NCBI GenBank assembly: GCA_009602725.1 | Contig: WELB01000021.1 | Location: 885,079 to 949,078, forward strand | DNA length: 64,000 nucleotides | Reading direction: 5' to 3' | From: Spirogloea muscicola | Lineage: Eukaryota > Streptophyta > Zygnematophyceae > Spirogloeales > Spirogloeaceae | Shown here: positions 32,516-43,529 of the stretch, one piece after another | How positions within the stretch are numbered: position 1 is the first letter of the stretch | How the letters are laid out: each line of letters opens with the position of its first letter | Program-made: the position numbers and the translations under genes | Notes under the pieces: model-generated | Told to the model about the DNA's origin: nothing | Database searches by the model: none | What the model saw: only the letters and a program-made list of their open reading frames with translations

Positions 32516-33787
32516 CCTGGCTTCCAAGAGATTACAAGGGCAGGCTGGCCAGGGATCTGCCCTCCAGAAAGAAGCCGCTAGGGCTCTTGTTCACTATGCC
32601 ACCTCCACAGTCACTCCTCAGCAATCTTTGGTGAGAACCTCCTTGAACTGCAGCTTGTTAGATTTGCAGAAACTGCAGTCAACACCTGCTGGCAGCCCAG
32701 TGAGCAGTCAAGAAGCATGCAGGTTTGTCCAAATCAGTCAGTGCTCACTCATGTCGTAATAGCAGGTTTCAAGCTTGTCAAAAGCTAAGGCTATAAGTGC
32801 TTGTCGTGTGTGTTTGCTTGCGTACTAGGAGGAGGTCTTGATCACGGTCGACATTCTCCAGCGACGGGGACCGTGCAACATGCTCGTCTTTGGGCTGGGC
32901 CAGGACAGCCCAATGTGGGCAGCACTGAATGTGGATGGTCGTACAGTTTTCCTGGAGGATGATCATCTATGGATGGTCAGTCTTGAGAAGGTTGTTCCTA
33001 TGCCAAGCTCCTAGCATTCATCGCAACCACATGTACTACTTATGCTGGATGCAAGGCATTCAAGCTGGTCAACTTGGTAGAGATTAACAAATGTCTCCAT
33101 TTTGATGCTTCAGAAATTGGCAAAGGCCAAACTTCGCCTGGAGATGTACTACGTTCCTTACTTGACAGAACTTCATCAAGCAGACATGCTCCTGCAACAT
33201 GCAAAGGCAACCAGACGTGGTGACTGTGCACCCCATCAGGATGTGGGGTCAAGCAAGTGCAACATCACCTTGACACAGCTACCCAAGTAATCTATCAGAT
33301 CAGCATCTCGGTGCTAAGCAGTATTTGTCACTGATAGATGTCTCCTCAATGTTGCCTCCTGTGCTTCTCTCTTCTGACTCCTCTTTCTGTGTTATAATAC
33401 TTGCCATGTCATGATCACACCTTGCCCCGACCCCAAATTCTATACCTGTCCTTGGGCCATGACAATTTCCTCCGTCAGTGCAGGCAGCTGTATGAGGTGG
33501 ACTGGGATGTGATCATGGTTGATGCTCCTGTGGGATATGCAACGCTTGGTCCTGGCCGCATGATGTCCATCTTCACGGCTGCGCTGTTTGCACACAACCG
33601 TCGGACCCCTGGTGCAGTCGATGTCCTGGTGCATGACATGGAAAGAAGAATCGAGTGGCAGTGGAGCCATGAGTTCCTCTGCACCAAGAACAAGGTGACC
33701 TGCCGCAGGATCTTGTGCCATTTCCACATTCCTGAAGATGACCGTCAGAGCACTGAATTCTGCCCAGCCTCTGCAGACATATATTAG
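32516..33787 (+). CDS. DUF579 (IRX15/GXM-like) methyltransferase, copy 2
   Basis: Expected to methylate a cell-wall or Golgi polysaccharide using S-adenosylmethionine. Substrate unknown. Exons: 32516-32630 (RALVHYATSTVTPQQS, donor GTGAGA), 32829-32975 (ILQRRGPCNMLVFGLGQDSP, GRTVFLEDD, donor GTCAGT), 33114-33286 (LRLEMYYVPYLTEL, KCNITLTQLPK, donor GTAATC) and 33484-33787 (VDWDVIMVDAPVGY, GPGRMMSIFTAALFAHNR, VLVHDMERRIEWQ). All joints are in frame. The FGLGQDS and MVDAPVGY blocks correspond to the conserved FGLGHDS and MIDAPxGY of the plant proteins. The first exon starts mid-protein (phase 1). N-terminal exon(s) with the membrane anchor lie upstream: 32.1-32.16 kb holds a hydrophobic reading (CFCVVMLVVLCIGMLSFMHL) that could serve. 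Confidence 0.82.
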
Positions 33788-33789
33788 TA

Positions 33790-34640
33790 TTTTCTTCACA
33801 TTCATTTACTTTATCCAAGGAATAGAATAGGGCAGGTCATATCTGCAGAGTCATGAATGGGATGTGAATACAGCTGACTGGGTGTATAGTAGAAGCTTCT
33901 GCTAATGGGTACACTATTTTATGACCCCTTTGAGGTCCTTAGAGGTTATTGCTTAAAATAGCCACGTCTTTCCCTGTGAGATGGGTCTTGTTGCGTGATG
34001 CATAACTTGCTGCTTGGAGCTTGGAGCCTCTGGCGATCTCAGCACTTGTCACCAGCTCCGGTGCCCAGCGCCCAGCAAGAAGTCAAGATCATGTACAGGT
34101 CATTACCCAGCCTCCACAGCCTACCTCTCCCAAGACCTAAGTTGTGTTGTAGCTGCTGCAGAGGACTGTTGAAGGCCAACGACAGGGCTTTGATCAATTT
34201 CCGGGGGACTATTCGAATAAGAAAAATTCAAATATACTCGAAAATATTAAGCTGCAGAAAGCGTCTGCCAAGTGGAAGTTCAACTACGTGAGGGTCTCGT
34301 GTAGCGTCGGGCGAGGAGGAGATTGCCAACTTAACGGGCGTGGGCAAGTACTAGAATGCTCAGTAATTTGGAAGCATCAGTGGGCATCTTCCTTCTCGAG
34401 CAAGCAGCAGGACGGACTTGCCTCAGTACTTGGCCTGAAGAGTCGCCTAGTTGTGTGCACCAGAATGCAAACTGCTTAACGTATCGTGCAGGGTGTGCAA
34501 GATGCAGTGCATCCTTGCCACTAAGCTGAAGTGGTCTGTTTCAGTGGACCTATTACTTTCAGTATGTGTTAACACTACTTGCCCTCAACGCCCACTAGCA
34601 ATCCCAAACGCACTCACTTCTTCTTGGACATAAAGAGAAG
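33790..34640. other. Unassigned stretch
   Basis: Downstream of DUF579 copy 2. Short readings only (for example 33995-34291, plus, with CCSCCRGLLKANDRALINF). No family, no repeat partner. Confidence 0.35.
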
Positions 34641-35030
34641 TGGCACTCCCAATGGGGGCAAGGGCTGTGAAAAGCCAGCCCGAAAAGAATTGACAAAGGT
34701 TCGAAGGGGCCAAATGACGGAAGGGCCTAAAAAGCGCTAAGCAGCTACGAAGGGGCCTGAAGATGCTATGTCAGAACGGTGATGGACCACTCAGTAGTCA
34801 CGAGTGAGGAGCCTCAAATCCGCCAAAGTAGCTGCCGGACAAATATCCCCCTGCCGAAAGCCTGAGGCCGCAGCAAGAGCCCGGCCAGCACGCAGATGCA
34901 AGACTGGGCCATGGACCGCTGAAGGGAGACTGACAATCGCATGCGGTATACCAGGGCCGCGCTGTTTGCATGAAATGAGATGGAGGCCAACTCAAGCGGA
35001 AAGCGCAAAGCAGAGGAAATGGAAGAATCG
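34640..35030 (-). mobile_element. LINE 3' end with full tail
   Basis: The minus strand reads YRMRLSVSLQRSM, and in another frame LADLRLLTRDY-stop (ends about 34797). The tail follows (CTTCAGGCCCCTTCGTAGCT, then a lead, the hairpin GGGCTGGCTTTTCACAGCCC near 34666-34685, then CCCCCATTGGGAGTGCCACT) to 34640. It shows the complete tail order and suggests the 105-bp units elsewhere are deleted versions of it. The coding part is frameshifted. Confidence 0.7.
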
Positions 35031-36280
35031 GATCTTCCGATTCATAACAATCATAAATAGGAACCGACGTCGAACATCCGGCGGGCGATGTGAGCGGCTG
35101 TCCGCGTGCAAAGCGTCGGCATCGACAGAATACCGACGCGGCGCGTTCGCGCCTTCGCGCGCAATGAAGACTCCCCAACTCAACGGAGCCCGCCCCGAAC
35201 GCGACGAGACGACAATGCGAAATCGAGCGCCACCGCGTCGCCGCGGCGTGCCCCCGCCCGCGATGTGCGGCCCCGCCGCAAAACGGCGGCACTGTTGCTA
35301 GTTTTTGCGCCTTCCGGCTCTTTCGAACCTTGCGTTAAACCTCTGGGCTGGCCCCTCACAGCCCTTGCCTCACATTGGAAGATGTCTCTCATGGCAGCCG
35401 TAAGCCATGGACGAACCTGCTCGACCGCTTGTAGTGACACTCGCCAGCAGCTCGCTGTCAGCACGCCTTCGCTGGCGCGACGACGGCAGCAGCAGGCTGG
35501 GTACCTTTGGAGAGCCACTTCTTCTCACACCACCGCCCTGTCCTTTGTCAATTCTTCTCGTGCTGGCTTTTCACAGCCGTTGCCCCCATTGGGAGTGCCA
35601 CTTCCTGGAAGCGACCTTTCTTTCTCTGAGTGTCGACGAACTGACCAGACGGGCCGTTCCCACCAATGCCGGCAACCCCGGAGTGCGCCGTCAGCGGCGC
35701 CGCCTTCGTCACCCTGACACCCTCCTCCCATCTCACCCCCACCTCACATCCCTGCCCGGCGCATTTGGCTGCCGCTGTGGGCTGCCGCTGTGGGCTGCCG
35801 CTGCTGCCATCAGCAACTCCCAGATGAGAGGAAACAGCTCTTCCAGACTATATTGCTGTGAGAGGCCAGCCCAAAGGAATGGACAAGGTCTGAAATGGCC
35901 GGATGGCGCAAAAAGCAGGATACTGGTTTGCAAGACGTCAGCACTGGGGCTCTCAATAACCTGTACTCAGTAAGTGCAAAGCTCCACGCAGCGCCAACAA
36001 ACTCACAAACGCCGAGAAGAGAGGCGCTACAAGATTGCATCGACCTCCCCAATCCGGCACACGCTGCTCTTCCCAGTCCCCAGGAAGGAGCGGCCCGCAC
36101 TGTTGAACAATGGCCATGAGCTGCAGCTGCTTACGCCAGCCTTTTCCGGCAAGGAAATTGCTAGCAAGCGCCACTGAAGAGTGCCAAGGTAGAGGGAGAT
36201 GGGGGCGATGATGGTGGCCAAAAGCAAGCAATGACAGGCAGCAGGTCATTGCCATCCCTCGGAGGGGGAGGGGTGGCAAG
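35030..36280. other. GC-rich stretch with LINE tails
   Basis: Hairpin tails on plus at about 35300-35390 and 35500-35620, and on minus at about 35820-35910. The rest (35.03-35.3 and 35.9-36.28 kb) shows no family. It follows the 3' end of the DUF7796-FkbM gene. Confidence 0.5.
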
Positions 36281-36284
36281 GGGG

Positions 36285-38960
36285 TCACGACTCCACGACT
36301 TGCCGGAACATGCCAGACTTGCACTCAGATGGTGACAAGGAAACGCACTTGCTGGGGCTGCCATCGGTCGCCAGTTGCACGCAAGAGACAAGTTCGAGCC
36401 CAAGGAGCTGCAGAGTTGTCACTGCCGCATCACAAAGAGCTATGCCCTGCGCGCCTAGCCACCTGCTCGCGAAGCAGACAAGGAGCTGGCACACCCGCGG
36501 CAGCACGTCTCTTGCACCCCACGCCTCGATCATTTCAAATTCCGCCCCCTCCACAGACAGCTTGAGCACGTCCACACGGGCATGGCCGAGGCCAGCCATT
36601 GCCGCCGCCAGCGTCGTCACCTGAACAGCAACCTGCTCGGGCCCCAGCTCGTACGGTGCCGCGACAGCCGGCAGTATTGTGAGGGTGCCCACCTGCTTTC
36701 CATTTTGCAACACGGCGCGCACAGTCGCGTTACGCTTGTGCGCCCCCAGGCAGGCGTCGTGGATGACAACATTGTCGGGCAGCAATTGGGCGCCAATGAA
36801 ATCCTGAGAGGGGGCACCAAGCGGCGTGGCATCAAAGGCGTGCACAGTGCAATTGTACCGCCCGGGACTGTCGATTCCCAAGACAGGTCCTCACCCATGC
36901 CGCCCGAAAACACGACACTGCTGTTGTCAAGGAACTCGTTGAGGAAGGCTGGCCACTGACAGGCGCCAGAGCCCATGATTGATGGGGCGCCCAGGCGGCC
37001 GTGAAGCCAGATCAGCTCCGGCGTCGGGCCATCGTAGGCTGCTGCGGAGCCCTGCAGGGCTGCCATCTCGGTGACGCACCTGCCATAGCCCCGCGCACCG
37101 ACATCAAGGCGCAATGCAGCGGCCTCAGGGCCAGCTGCTACATCGAAGATGGCCTCCCAGCCAGCTTCTCAGGGCCCACGTGGGTCGCAAAATTCCACGC
37201 CGTCGCCGTGGTCAGCCCAATCGCCGTCCACGGCGCACACCAGGGCTAGCGCCTAGTCGCCAACCGCCGCTGGTTTGCATGGCCGGCACTTGGCGCCGTT
37301 CACGAGTCCCCGGCTGCTCAGTGACACAACTTGCACGCCACGCGGCCAGCCATAGCGCCGCATGCTCAGCGCGCAGAAGGGAAGGTCAACCTTTGTAACC
37401 GCCACGCCACGCACCTCCAGCTGCGCTCGAAGTGCTCTTTCCGAGTTTAGCCATCTGTAGCCAGCGCGCTGGATCTCGCGTAGCAGGCTCAACCGCGCCA
37501 GTGCAGCGCTGCTTGTGTTCAAGACTCTCATGCCAAAGCGGTCATTGTAGCCGCCGTAGCTGCAGCCATGGGGCGCGGTGTACTTGCGAGGATTGTACGC
37601 CGCCAATGAGTGTGGTAGTCCCGTCCAGAACCCGTCCACACGTGTACGCAGCACCCACCTGTAGCTCACCCCAGCTGCTGCCTCTCAGTCGCTGATAAGC
37701 TTCAGGCAGCCTTCAACGAGGTTGAAATACTGCAGCAGGCCCTGCGGAAGCGCGGCAGGCGGGCACCCAGGGACAGGGCGAGCAGTGCCAGATGAGCAGA
37801 ATACATAGAAGAAGAATATATACACACCAACTCTTAAACCTCGACATGACACATACACATGCTCGTCTCAGCTTCTTCAGAGCATCGTACTTGCCTGACA
37901 TGCACTCAATAGCAGTCCGTGAAGACCTGTATGGATCTGAAAGTTCAACAGCTCCTGAAATCGAAGCCCTCAAGCGGAAATCTTGTGCTCCCAGGATAAG
38001 GGCTCACTGTATTCCACCTGCAGGCCGTTTGGGGACCCTGATGCCATGAGCACGGCCTTTGCAGCATCGAGCCCCCCAATGGGCGTCTGCAGGAAGAAGC
38101 GCAGTGAGACGAGGTTTTGTGCGCCAAGCAGGACAGTCATCTTGTGCGTGTTCTCATCCACCGGCACATTGATGAGGACGTCAGCAGCCTCGAACGCACG
38201 TAGCACATGCTGCTTGATGGTGGGTCCAGTGAGCTCAAACATGCGCGCCCCGCCAACAAGACAGATGGCCACCCTGTTCAAGTGCAAGAGGGCGCGGATG
38301 CTGAGGCTGTTGAGCTACTTGGCATTAGTAAGGATTCAGCCTCAGGTGAGGCGACTGCTCAAGCTGCGCAACTTGAACGAGCTGAGCGTTCCGCTCTGCC
38401 GTTCCGCTGCAGACGCTCCGAGCTGACACGCCGGCCGCACGCAGGCCTTTCTGCCATGCTATCATCAGGTGGTGACAACGGCCAGATGCGCCGCTCACCT
38501 TGATGCTGTGCACGGCAGGGACGCGCTCCTCATCCAACAGCGTGGGCTCGTCAGACGGGGAAGGCGATCCTGCGGCGTCACGCGCCGCCGCCGCCAGCGA
38601 CGCCGCGCTGCTCGCCTCCAGGACGCGGCCTCCTTCTGCTCAGCGTGAGCTGCTGCGCCCGAAATGGAATGAAGCTGGCAGGGTGGCTGCTAGTCGTCTG
38701 CGGCGTCCTGCGAGCCGTCGCCGACGAGAAGGTAGGGCAGGCCGGTGGCGGCGGCGATGGCCACCAGCGCGGCGCAGGCCAGCAGGCGGGCGCAGGCGGG
38801 GCCCCCTGTTGGCAGCCACAGCTGGGGCCNGCAGGCAGGCCTGCCGCCGCCTGCGGCCGCCGGTGCGCTCGTCGGGGCCGCCGCGCGCGAGCCGCGAGGC
38901 GGCGCGACGGGCCCGTGGAAAGCTCCAGCTGAGATTTAGGGCCGGGGTAGGGCAAACTCG
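36285..38960 (-). pseudogene. DUF7796-FkbM fusion gene, decayed
   Basis: A plant-type glycosylation gene, probably type II Golgi-anchored. From 38.9 kb downward: a hydrophobic anchor (CAALVAIAAATGLPYLLVG), then a DUF7796 part at about 38300-38018 (VAICLVGGARMFELTGPTI ... SPNGLQ) and 37741 onward (GLLQYFNLVEGCL, SYRWVLRTRVDGFW, GGYNDRFGM, NGAKCRPC). An FkbM methyltransferase part follows (GGMGEDLSW, YNCTVHAFDATPL, VDVLKLSVEGAEFEMIEAW), stop at 36285. The joint CAG/GGC is in phase. One frame runs through both domains but is broken by TGA at 37685-37687, TAG at 37253-37255, TGA at 37169-37171 (where relatives have Trp) and a frameshift near 36.88 kb. A TAG also follows the anchor. One ambiguous base (38830) lies in the first exon. 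Confidence 0.75.
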
Positions 38961-39835
38961 CACTTAGGTCGGCCGGTCGCGCCAATGGGTACGTGGGTAC
39001 CGAAGTCCCTTCACAGCCGACTTCTCCAGTGTTACCTTATTCACTTTAGCCTAGGGCTTCACTTGTGCAGCCTTTAGCTGTCTGGACTGTGTTGGCTTTC
39101 CTAGGCCTCCTTTCACTCCATGCGCACCCTGCGCCTTCTCTCTGGGCATCATCAAAACGAACACCCCCCTTTTGGTTCTCGTCCCCATACTTGGTAGTCA
39201 CATGTAGTGCCACCCTCCCTCCCTGTCAGACCTTGTTCATTCCTTTGGCCTGGCCTCTTACAGCCATTGCCTTACATTGCTAGAGCTGTTCCTCAACAAG
39301 GTGCGATGCGCGCATGAGAAACGAGAGGGAGGCCAATGCAAGCCGGTACATCGGTTGTAAGAAGAAACAAGTTACAATCTAAGAGGGGCTTAGGTAACAA
39401 GAAGGGAAACGTGATTGAAGGGGGACTCTAGCACCCACGACGGAGCACATACATACATGACAGACAATTTGTGGTGGGGTGGAGAACCAGTCAAGTAAGC
39501 TCATCCAAAGGTGGGGTGGGCCGTGAAAGCCAGCCCTAAGCCAGTCACCTGGCTTAGTGCTCGCCCAGCACATTGATGTGTGGCTAGAGCCTCGGAACGC
39601 TGCAGACTAAGCGAAAGCTGCATTCTGCACTAAACAACCAATGCTTATGGGATGCTAGTAGGCCCTAAGCCACCGGCCCGACTACAACGCATCGACCAAT
39701 TGGGCCAGCCGATTATCTGAGGAGGGATGACCACTTGATATCGTAGCTGTCATCGATGTCCATAGCACGCGGTCAAAAACTGGTGTGTTTAGGAAGTGCC
39801 GATCCTTCTTTCTTTCTGCATGCTTTGCTTACCTT
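38960..39835. other. Intergenic, one LINE tail
   Basis: Upstream side of the DUF7796-FkbM gene. A LINE tail lies at about 39200-39300 (plus) and a partial hairpin at 39520-39545. Nothing else recognised. Confidence 0.4.
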
Positions 39836-39839
39836 ATTG

Positions 39840-40450
39840 GAAGATGTGAGACTTCCAGATGGGGCGAGGCCTGTGAAAAGCCAGCCCGAAAAGAATCGAC
39901 AAGGTTCGAAAGAGGTCGAAAATCGCAGTAACACACATCTAAGCATGCACCATGTAGGATAGTCACTTAGTGACCTCTAGCTAGCAGCCGCAAGTTAGAA
40001 AGACTAGCCGCCCAAACGTAGTCACCTTTGACGAAAGGCAGAGGCTGCAGCTAGAGCACGGCCAGCACACAGATGCAAGGCGTGGGCCATGGACCGCGGG
40101 AAGGTTATGGATAGGCGCATGCTAAACATCTCCGCCAGCGGGCCAGCGGCGTTGAAGTCGGCCTGCTCGCCCCGCCTGCATGACACAGCGCAACGCGCCA
40201 GCCGGGTTAACAGGTCAAGCCACTGAGACCCAAAAGCCCCGTGCACATAGATGGCCAACGGAACGAACTCGTCCCTTTCCGGGTGGTCCACGTACTTGGC
40301 CTCTTTGCCACAAACGGCGTTCGCTGCTGCCTGCCCAGCCTTTAAAGTAGAAGAAGGGCTTGCCCATTGAGGATAGGGGCTGGAAAAGCCAGCCGTAAAA
40401 AGACTGAACAAAGGAATGAACAAAGCAGAGAGCTCCAACATGGAGCGGTC
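39840..40450 (-). mobile_element. LINE 3' end inserted at the tail of another LINE
   Basis: Minus strand: an older tail (hairpin near 40380, then CAATGGGCAAGCCCTTCTT) ends at about 40350. The next base begins a LINE body reading KEAKYVDHPERDEFVPLAIY, then GSQWLDLLTRLAR, then MRLSITFPRSMAHALH and GRALAAASAF. After the ORF end its own tail runs to 39840 (hairpin near 39875). This is a clear tail-to-body junction. Confidence 0.7.
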
Positions 40451-40459
40451 AACCACATA

Positions 40460-41690
40460 TTTTTGGGAGAGCTTTCGAACCAGCCCAGCCGGGCATCTAG
40501 CCGTGGGTGCCCCAGCCCAACAGCAGTGGCACCGACGGCAGGGTCAGCAAGGTGAGGGCCACTTAACAATGCTGCGGCTTTCGCTGGCTCAGTAGAGTCG
40601 CATACGCCTTTCCGTCTCTCTGCTTGCCCTCCAAGCGTCCTCCTTGTACTTACTCGCTGGGCGTGCATTGTGTAATGCTTTCACCCTGTCTGGGCGATTA
40701 ACCCCGTCTTACCGCTGGAACATAGTAAATGTGGCGCGGGGCCAGTCCTGACCATTTTCCCGCGCTTGAAGCCGTCAGCTTCGTCATGCTAATCTGTCAC
40801 CATCTTGATCGGTAGTCAACGTCACGTGGTGGCAGCATGTCACTGCTACCGGCATATGCGATTAACCCCGTCCGTCGTTGCAAGGTCATGGCGTGGTGCA
40901 CCCAGGTGGCCCTTATGGAACACGTGCTGCTTGCACGCAGGTGCCCCGCCTGGGCTCCTCATTCCGTGGGCTCTCACCGGGCTTTACACGGGGCCTTTTG
41001 CGCGATGAGTGGCCGTGGTCGATCTCCCGAGAGAGTCAGGGATTGGTCAGCGCGCGGCTGGCGGATGGCCTCCATGTGGACAGCAGATGGCTTCAGGTAG
41101 GAATTGGGTGTGTTTGAAACAAACGAAAAAGAACACAAGGTCTGAAGGGCCGAGAACCGGGATGTTGAACCGGGATCATCCCCTGGCCCCCCTCTCGTAC
41201 TTTGTTCCTTCTTGTTTGGCCTGGCTTTTCCAGCCCCTATCCTCAATCGGCGAGCCCTTTCTTTCATCCGATATCATTTCCGGTTCCCATGTGAATAACG
41301 GGAGTTTTCAAAATCGGAGGGGCTGCGTGGCGCGCAAAGTTTGCGCGGCGGCGGGCAACAATCATATCCCAACCACCCTAGGCGGCGCTGGGGCGACCAG
41401 CGCTGCACCGCCCGCCGCAGCTTCGCGACGGCGACGGCAGCCTTGGCGCGAAGAACGCCATCTGTACCCCTCGGCTTCCGCCAGCCGCCAGGTGGGTCGT
41501 CCTCGCCCTCCCCCTCTTTCGTGAGCCGCTTGGGCTGTCGTGCTCCGCATTTCTCCTGCGCCGCTTTGCTTGGCCCTCTGCTCTCCGCGTGCACGGCTCG
41601 CTGGCGGCGCCGGATCGCTCGGACTCTTGACAGCTGCGCGGCTCGCAAATGAAGCTCCGCACCGTTGCCTCTGGCGTAGACAGGAGGCCC
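40460..41690. other. GC-rich stretch before gene B
   Basis: A plus-strand reading at 40837-41100 (VMAWCTQVALMEHVLLARRC) is not recognised and may be a LINE fragment. A LINE tail lies at 41180-41260 (plus). 41330-41690 is GC-rich and is the likely promoter of gene B. Confidence 0.4.
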
Positions 41691-41694
41691 TCAT

Positions 41695-43524
41695 ATGACG
41701 CCAGTGATCTCAGAGCAGCCACCCGAGTCCATGACAAGCAGTGTGGCTGACGCTCAACGCCCTCTTGACAGCGCTCTCGATAGGCCAGCTACAGTAAGTG
41801 AGATCTTTAGGATGCAGATCTTGGACAGGTGATGCCATGTCAGCAAGTAGGCTCCAGATCTACATTGCACCTGGAAGCGGTAGCAGTCACGTTCCAACGA
41901 TTTGCCGCAGCCTTCATGTTTTTGCATCTTGTCGCTGGTTGCACGAGGTCATGGACAAAGTGCTTGTTATGTCCATGCTGACGGATCCCACTGCTGTGAG
42001 TTCGTGTTACTAGTTTGCTTGTAGACAGCATACTTGACTAATTTGATTACCTGCTTGTGCACGAAGCTATATACCACCGTGAAAGAATCTGGGGAAAAAG
42101 TCCTGAGACATTGGCCTGGCAATCGAGAAGATTCGCAAGAAGCATTCAGAGAGCTCGTATCGGAGGCTATTAGATCTATCCTGAACATTCTAGTGGAGTT
42201 CTGTAAATCCAGTCGAGTTCCTTCCAGTGGAATCAAAGTTGTGGTTGAGAACTTTGTGGCAGCTACGTATGATGCATACTATGCTTGCGGGAAGGTACAT
42301 AGTAGTGTCTTCATGTACATGTGCCAAGCCTTCCTGTGATGCCGCAGCTTGAATCGAAGACGTTCTACCTACTTTCAGGCTTTCTTACTGCTCATTTGTC
42401 AGCAGTCTAGCTTCTAAACCTTTTAGATACATCAAGCAGAAGCTTGTCAACGTCATTGACGGCGGACTTACTTACAGTAGGTTAAGTTAATTGAGCTAAT
42501 GATGTACTGTTGTTACGAGCAGACACTTGCCTTGTCATGGGGCCCATCGCAAACTTTGAAAGCGGCACGCAATGACTACGCTGTTCAACTCTTTCTAGCC
42601 CTTCGAGTTCTTGACGTTGAGGCAAAAGGTTATAATCAGTATCTCTTGCCTGAGCCCTTTCTCCATCAAGTGCAAACCACGTCTTGGTGAGTTGCAGGCT
42701 TGCTTATAGAACGCACATATTTGTATGTATGTCCAAGCTGTGATGCACAGCCTGGACCTCATCTCATACGGAATGATGTAAGATCTTTAGCAAACCAATT
42801 CGTGTTCAATTGGCCCTATGTGCTTTGCTCATCATGCTACCAATGGCCTGTGTGAGCCTCTCACAGATGTCTATGTCTTCCTCAAAGGGCCACTAACACC
42901 CAGGAGGTCCAAGAAACCACATCTAATTGTTTGCTATTCTTTAGCAGGCACGTGCCATATCTTGGAGCTTTAATTGCGGGCCTCCTCAGTATCTCAATAA
43001 TATTTGCTGCTCATTTCAATCAACCACAGTGACAAGGAGGCCTTGGCATTACTGGTGGCGCTGAAGCCCATTTTCATCTCACAAGGGAACCAATGTCTAC
43101 TTTGCGTGAGTACTTTGTTAACACACACCAGCTTATACAGTGGTCCTCTGACATGTATAACCACCGTTTTGACCACTCTCTAAGGGGACTTGCTTCTATG
43201 CAAGCCCAGTGGTTAGCTTTCTTGATTGCAGTATTGTCAAGCTGCTCAATTTTCAGGATGCAGAAATTACAGCAGCAAAGACAACAAAATGCCATCTTGC
43301 CTTGGATCACCGCACAGGCATGCGACATTGTAAGATATAAGATGATTGAGTTGCAATCACAGCAGAAGGCTAGTAATACTGCAATTAGCATTGCTCTGAT
43401 TGGTTTGCTTGGACAAAAAATTGTGCTCTTGTTAGAGAAGGCAGCGGTAATAACCATGGGGGCTAAGCATTGCAGTGGTCCACGTGTCCCTGCCTACGCG
43501 TTCTTGAAAAAACCACAGCATTAG
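41695..43524 (+). CDS. Gene B: hypothetical helical membrane protein
   Basis: Not recognised. The ATG at 41695 (MTPVISEQPPES) is followed by 33 codons and a strong donor (GTAAGT at 41794). Further exons by splice signals and partner matches: about 41835-41998 (donor GTGAGT), 42067-42294 (TTVKESGEKVLRHW ... NFVAATYDAYYACGK, donor GTACAT), 42522-42687 (TLKAARNDYAVQLFLALRVL, DVEAKG, donor GTGAGT) and two 3' exons at about 43030-43524 (QWLAFLIAVLSSCSIF and AISIALIGLLGQKIVLLL, stop at 43522). The two middle exons align with those of gene A, and the DAYxxC motif also occurs in gene C. Likely a lineage-specific family with C-terminal membrane spans. Exon limits approximate. Confidence 0.5.
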
Positions 43525-43529
43525 CTCCT

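Noticed and set aside
37169-37687. TGA or TAG read as amino acids (altered code)
   Set aside because: WRKY uses TGA in the left copy and TAA in the right, and the DUF579 genes end normally with TGA and TAG. Two different stop codons inside one gene fit decay better.
43030-43090. DKEALALLVALKPIF, similar to an RNase H motif of mobile elements
   Set aside because: It lies between splice signals of gene B and no other element part is near. Treated as a gene B exon.
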